A DNA stretch of 64,000 nucleotides from positions 11,293,722-11,357,721 of the forward strand of contig OZ037766.1 of NCBI GenBank assembly GCA_964035545.1. Direction: 5' to 3'. Made by a program: the position numbers and the translations under genes. Positions 60,001 to 64,000 of this stretch are shown here, piece by piece; position 1 is the stretch's first letter, and every line of letters starts with the position of its first letter. Below the pieces are notes generated by a model. It saw only the letters and a list, made by a program, of their open reading frames with translations. It was not told the origin of the DNA and ran no database searches. The DNA is from Bugula neritina. Lineage: Eukaryota > Bryozoa > Gymnolaemata > Cheilostomatida > Bugulidae.

Positions 60001-60250
60001 GCCTGCTACAGTGTTAGGTTCCTCTAGGAATAGCTCTGGTTTATATTTGATCAATACTTTCAGTTGTATGAATAGTATATTTATAATTTTATTGATAAAT
60101 TAGTTAACACACGCTGTTTACAGATAAGTGAATTTAAGGCAAGTATCAGCAAATAAAGTACCATTTAAATATTATATCATAGTCAGCGTCGGTGATTGAA
60201 ATTACGTTCGGCATACTAGCATAGGATACTATTCATTCGGACTTTACAAA
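54001..60250. other. Region between the two candidate first exons
   Basis: No EGF-like or other domain exon was recognised in these 6.2 kb. It contains a possible tRNA-derived SINE remnant at 55170-55345. The open frame at 59623-59913 begins with a signal-like stretch but has no donor in a useful place. Confidence 0.4.
55170..55345 (+). mobile_element. Possible tRNA-derived SINE remnant
   Basis: The head GTCTGGTTAGAGTGCTGACT resembles the D-arm and anticodon-stem part of a tRNA. A decayed B-box-like GTATTGGTGATACC follows, then a body with complementary CCCCTGTG and CACAGGGG segments. Only one copy is seen and the match is partial. Confidence 0.25.
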
Positions 60251-63200
60251 ATGTACTGTTCACTGCAGCTTTCTACAGTGCCAGTCATTGTTCTTCTGGG
60301 TAAGCAGTATTTATATGTAACTGTGAATTTGCATGCTGGGCTATTGGCTCATGTACTCTGAGATTCTTAGATCAGGTTATGCCTATACTTGGTATAGATC
60401 TGAACATCATTCGAGCTTGTTAAACTGGTTGAAATGGAACCAACAAGCAGAACTTATTCTTTAACTTTTAACGTAAGAGTTTTGGGTAGAGTTGTTGTAA
60501 TGTACAATATATATAATGTAGTAATAATAAAATATAATAATAGTAAAATAGAGTTGTAGCTAATGATACTGTCTTAAGCTTTTTACAAACATGGTCAGCG
60601 TCAGCGGTTACTAGGTTTTAGTCTGTTCGGTTTTCCCAGAAATTAATGTGCTCTCTCCTGGTCAGTAGTAACTCTATCTACCAGGGGACATAACTAGTTC
60701 ACTCTTGCTACTGCCTCTTAGCTTATAGTTTCAGTTCTCTAATGTGCTGAAATGTTCATTGTTTATGATGTTACCTACTCTGTTCTCATACCCATGTTGC
60801 TTGTGTTTTAGGTGCATGTCTTAGATCTAATGCCAAACCAGCCAAAGATGCTGACACCACTACAGCTAGCACAGTAACCCCCATAATATCAAATATAGAC
60901 ACTATACTATGTACAAGAAATGAATCCCTGCTAAAGTCATGTCTAAATAATGGCACATGCTATGCAGATGTAAATATAGAAGACCAAACTAGTACTTTAA
61001 AATGCCAGTAAGTTGTATTTCCTTACTTCTCTGCAGTAATTTGAGAAATTTATAAATATTTCATAGAAATTTTACAATTGTTTTTATGAGATTAGAACTT
61101 CTTTCATCAGAACTTTCTTTAGACTATAGACTGAACTTTTAATTTCTCCAATGCTTCACCTCCACCTTTTCCTCTTGTACAGTGGCACATTTTCTTTTAC
61201 TATATATTTTAATGATTTTTGAAAAAGTGTTGAGAAATCAGGAGTATAGCTCACTGACAAAAACTTAAAAAGCCACCGTCTAGCAAGATTGTGTTTCGGA
61301 CTTCTTTCCCCCCAAGTTAATAATTTATTTACTTGATGTATTTACAAATGCAGCAATAAACTACCTTCTGACAACAAGTATTTTTTGTAAAGGACAGGAA
61401 ATGTAAAGTTCAGCTCTTATCATGGATATGACGACTCTCAAAAACTTTAATGACTCGTTTATCTTGTTCTATTATCCATCAAAAAGTCACATGTTCCAAT
61501 TATGATGCATATGCTGTAGCAGAGAGTAGGTGGAAATTGTTTACATTGCTGATCATTCAAGAAACTGTCACTCATGTTGAAGATGAGTCAAGAAATTGCC
61601 TTTTTATTATTGACTTGATTACCTGAAGTTTTAAGTGCACAAGAGTCCACACCCCTTTTTAGTGCAAAAGAGTCCACGCCCTTTTTTAGTGCATAGTCAA
61701 GTTAATGTTAGGTGTCTTGATTAGCAGCTAGTACTGTTTTACCACCTTTCATCATAGCAGCTAGGTGCATATAAAATTCCCATTCAAGAATTTCCGTTCA
61801 AGTTGATTACCTTTTTAATTAATTATAATCCAACTGCCTGACTACAATGATACAAATTATAGAATTTACTGTACATGCAGAATTTAGTTTTTGGAGTTGT
61901 ATTCTTGATTACAAAAAATTGGTAATGGGCAATGCTACTAATACTGCTATTCTCATTCATATTTACACAGAATTAAATATCAGAACTATGTAGGTTGCTT
62001 TTAGGTTTGTACTGAGGTTTTAAATAATTTTCACTGTTAAAATGGTACTAAAAGCACATTTTTAGAAACGTTACAGCTAGACTCCTTATTTTATGTATTT
62101 TCACACAAACTTGTTGATATTTGATTTAAATTAATTTTTTAAATCAGCAAATAATTTAAATTAAAGTTGCAAGATTTATTCATCTTGCCTAGACTATAAC
62201 TACTTTGTCTTTTTCAATTTTAGCTGCCCCACCAATTTCACTGGTACAAGATGTGAGAGATTCAACCGAGGCAGTAAGTAGCTTTAATTTAGTTCCACTT
62301 TCAAACAAAATGAGGAGTTAGTGTTGAGTGAACTTATGCTGACAGCTGTGTTGTTTGCTTCAAACTTTATTTTACGATTCTAAATTCAGTTTTAATTTTA
62401 TACATAGTAGTTACTCTATTTTCTCATCAAAATTTTAACAAGATTTCTTAACAGGAAAATGCAAATCAACTGAAGTGTTAACTGGAAATCAAAAGAACAT
62501 ACAGTATCGTAGTTTACGCTTAACCTCAATCTTTTTCTGTAGTGCATTTGTTGAACATGTTTTTAGTTTTGGAGTACCATCATTTTACTCTTCGTGATTT
62601 TACAGAGTAGCATTTGTTGCTAATCTCTTTCTATCTCGCCTATCCTTGATAGTTATTTACATCACCTGGTGTATGTTTCAGCAGGAAGCGTGACAGTTCC
62701 TTCAACAGTTACAATTGCCGACGGTACAATAGTGGCTGTGGTGGCCTCGGTTGTTGGTGTCATTGTAGTTGTGGTGGTTGTTTTAGTATGCAGGTAAGTT
62801 TAACAGTATATATGTTCGCAATTTCAATAGTCTAATATAGTACAAGTGTTAAAATATTTCTAATATAAACCTTTTCAATCCTAATTTTATTCTTCATAAT
62901 TTTCATTCAAAAATTTCCTAGTTTTAAAAGCAGCTTGTCTAAATTATTGGTATCGTGATCACTGGTCACTCGTAGAGATTTCATAATACAATCCATAATT
63001 AATCTCTCTAGCTATTGGTATGTGATTAGTGCTTCGTGTAATAGTCTAATAGATAGATTACTTATTTGAAGGGAATTGAATTAAGCTTCATCAATACAAA
63101 TGAAAGCTTCAAATTTTGTAATCTCATTAACTGCAGTGCTCATTATCGATTTTATGCAATTAACTTTGCCAATAAAGTACCTTTTCAAAGGGCAGGATTT

Positions 63201-63779
63201 TTTATTAAAAAGTAATCTTCTGTGTAGATAGACTTTAAAGGGTATAAAAGGATGCCTGCTTACTTGAATTAATGGAAACTCAGAAAATCTTATTTTTTAA
63301 TGAATTTTTGTCTCAACTAGTACACCTGCACCTTTAAAGATATTTGGCAGTCGTACTGAAAACTATCATTTATGTTTCCTTGTAATTGCCAGTATATTCA
63401 GCGCTTCTTTTTATTGGCTATGAGTCACTATTTACTAATATGTTTTAGAATATATATAACTTAAGTTTGTAAACGTTTGATTTTACTGAAATATCTTCAC
63501 ACTAGTTGTGATGCAATTGCTTCAGCTAGTTGGAAAAGTGGCATAGCTTTAGTAGTTGACTGCTATTTATAAACTAATATGAACTTAGTGTGTAGTTCAA
63601 GAGCTGAATATTGAAAATAATTTAAAAGTTTTAGAAATACAATTAAAAAAGAATCTTGAATAGTTATTTTCTTACTTTTGGGTAGATTGCGAAATCGACA
63701 AGAATTGGGAAACCGAAGGATGCAATCTCAGTTAAGCAGTCAAAGAAATGGCACAACTAATGGCAGTGGTAATGGACAT
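60251..63779 (+). CDS. Membrane-anchored single-EGF ligand-like protein (runs off the right edge)
   Basis: Exons 60251-60299, 60812-61007, 62224-62273, 62682-62793 and 63686-63779, all phases matching; more exons lie beyond the window. Residues 1-16 are a signal-like start (MYCSLQLSTVPVIVLL). A Thr/Ser-rich stretch at 32-43 is followed by one EGF module with cysteines at 50, 60, 66, 81, 83 and 92 (CPTNFTGTRC at its end). A valine-rich transmembrane helix spans about 115-134, and a basic stop-transfer stretch (RLRNRQELGNRR) opens the cytoplasmic tail. One EGF next to a TM helix is the plan of neuregulin/EGF-type precursor ligands, and the 14-residue C3-C4 gap is nearer neuregulin than TGF-alpha. 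Such ligands are shed by juxtamembrane cleavage. It could also be an unrelated type I EGF protein. Exon 4 has a tandem CAG acceptor. Confidence 0.8.
61634..61695. repeat. Short tandem duplication
   Basis: A unit of about 27 bases (AGTGCAAAAGAGTCCACGCC plus a T run) occurs twice with a partial third start, in intron 2 of the EGF-like gene. Confidence 0.7.
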
Positions 63780-63897
63780 GTAAGTATATTCACCTTCTAG
63801 TTTATGCTACTCATAAGTTAATCTCTCTATTTACACATGATTTTTAATGGGAGAAGTATTTTATATCAAACTTATATTTTTATTTGGAAAGGACATT

Positions 63898-63910
63898 GGG
63901 GGGGGGGGGG
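63898..63910. repeat. Poly(G) run
   Basis: About thirteen consecutive G in the intron after exon 5 of the EGF-like gene. Confidence 0.9.
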
Positions 63911-64000
63911 AGGTGGCAAGTTTATGCATGATTATTCCATAAAAAGCTGTTGAGGTCATTTGCCTTCTACTATTCATTTAAAAGTCGGTATGAAATGATT

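Overview
This is a strongly AT-rich window of an animal nuclear genome. Genes are split by many GT-AG introns, there are no operons, and the protein families are metazoan: a Src-family kinase, a DOK adaptor, an SLC6 transporter, an EGF-type membrane ligand and a ciliary dynein-2 chain. Nothing looks vertebrate. An early-branching or other invertebrate animal (sponge-grade is possible) fits, but the species cannot be fixed from the sequence.

Layout, left to right. 157-1280 (minus): the first three coding exons of the dynein-2 intermediate chain DYNC2I2/WDR34, running off the left edge. 2200-4165 (plus): a dead APE-type LINE, embedded in degenerate hexanucleotide repeats. 8066-15687 (plus): a complete Src-family tyrosine kinase, 11 coding exons, 509 codons. 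16739-17033 (minus): an SRP (7SL) RNA gene with a T8 terminator. 18457-26081 (plus): complete cytosolic asparaginyl-tRNA synthetase, 13 exons, 570 codons. 26813-38182 (plus): complete SLC6 Na+/Cl- dependent transporter, 15 exons, 647 codons; its intron 5 carries a 258-bp near-perfect palindrome. 42403-47472 (minus): 3' half of a DOK-type adaptor (end of PH, PTB domain, tyrosine-bearing tail); its first exons were not found. 53925 to the right edge (plus): a membrane-anchored EGF-like ligand with two candidate signal-peptide first exons in the same splice phase.

How they relate. For the kinase, AsnRS and transporter, the exon phases chain without a break from start to stop, so these models are well supported. 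The kinase, the DOK adaptor and the EGF-type ligand belong to receptor-tyrosine-kinase signalling; their proximity is noted but may be chance. AsnRS, SRP RNA, the transporter and DYNC2I2 are housekeeping or cell-surface functions.

The non-genic space holds a recurring degenerate repeat of form TATNAS (S = G or C) in at least five tracts, scattered poly(G)/poly(C) runs, small hairpins, a possible tRNA-derived SINE remnant and little else that I can recognise.
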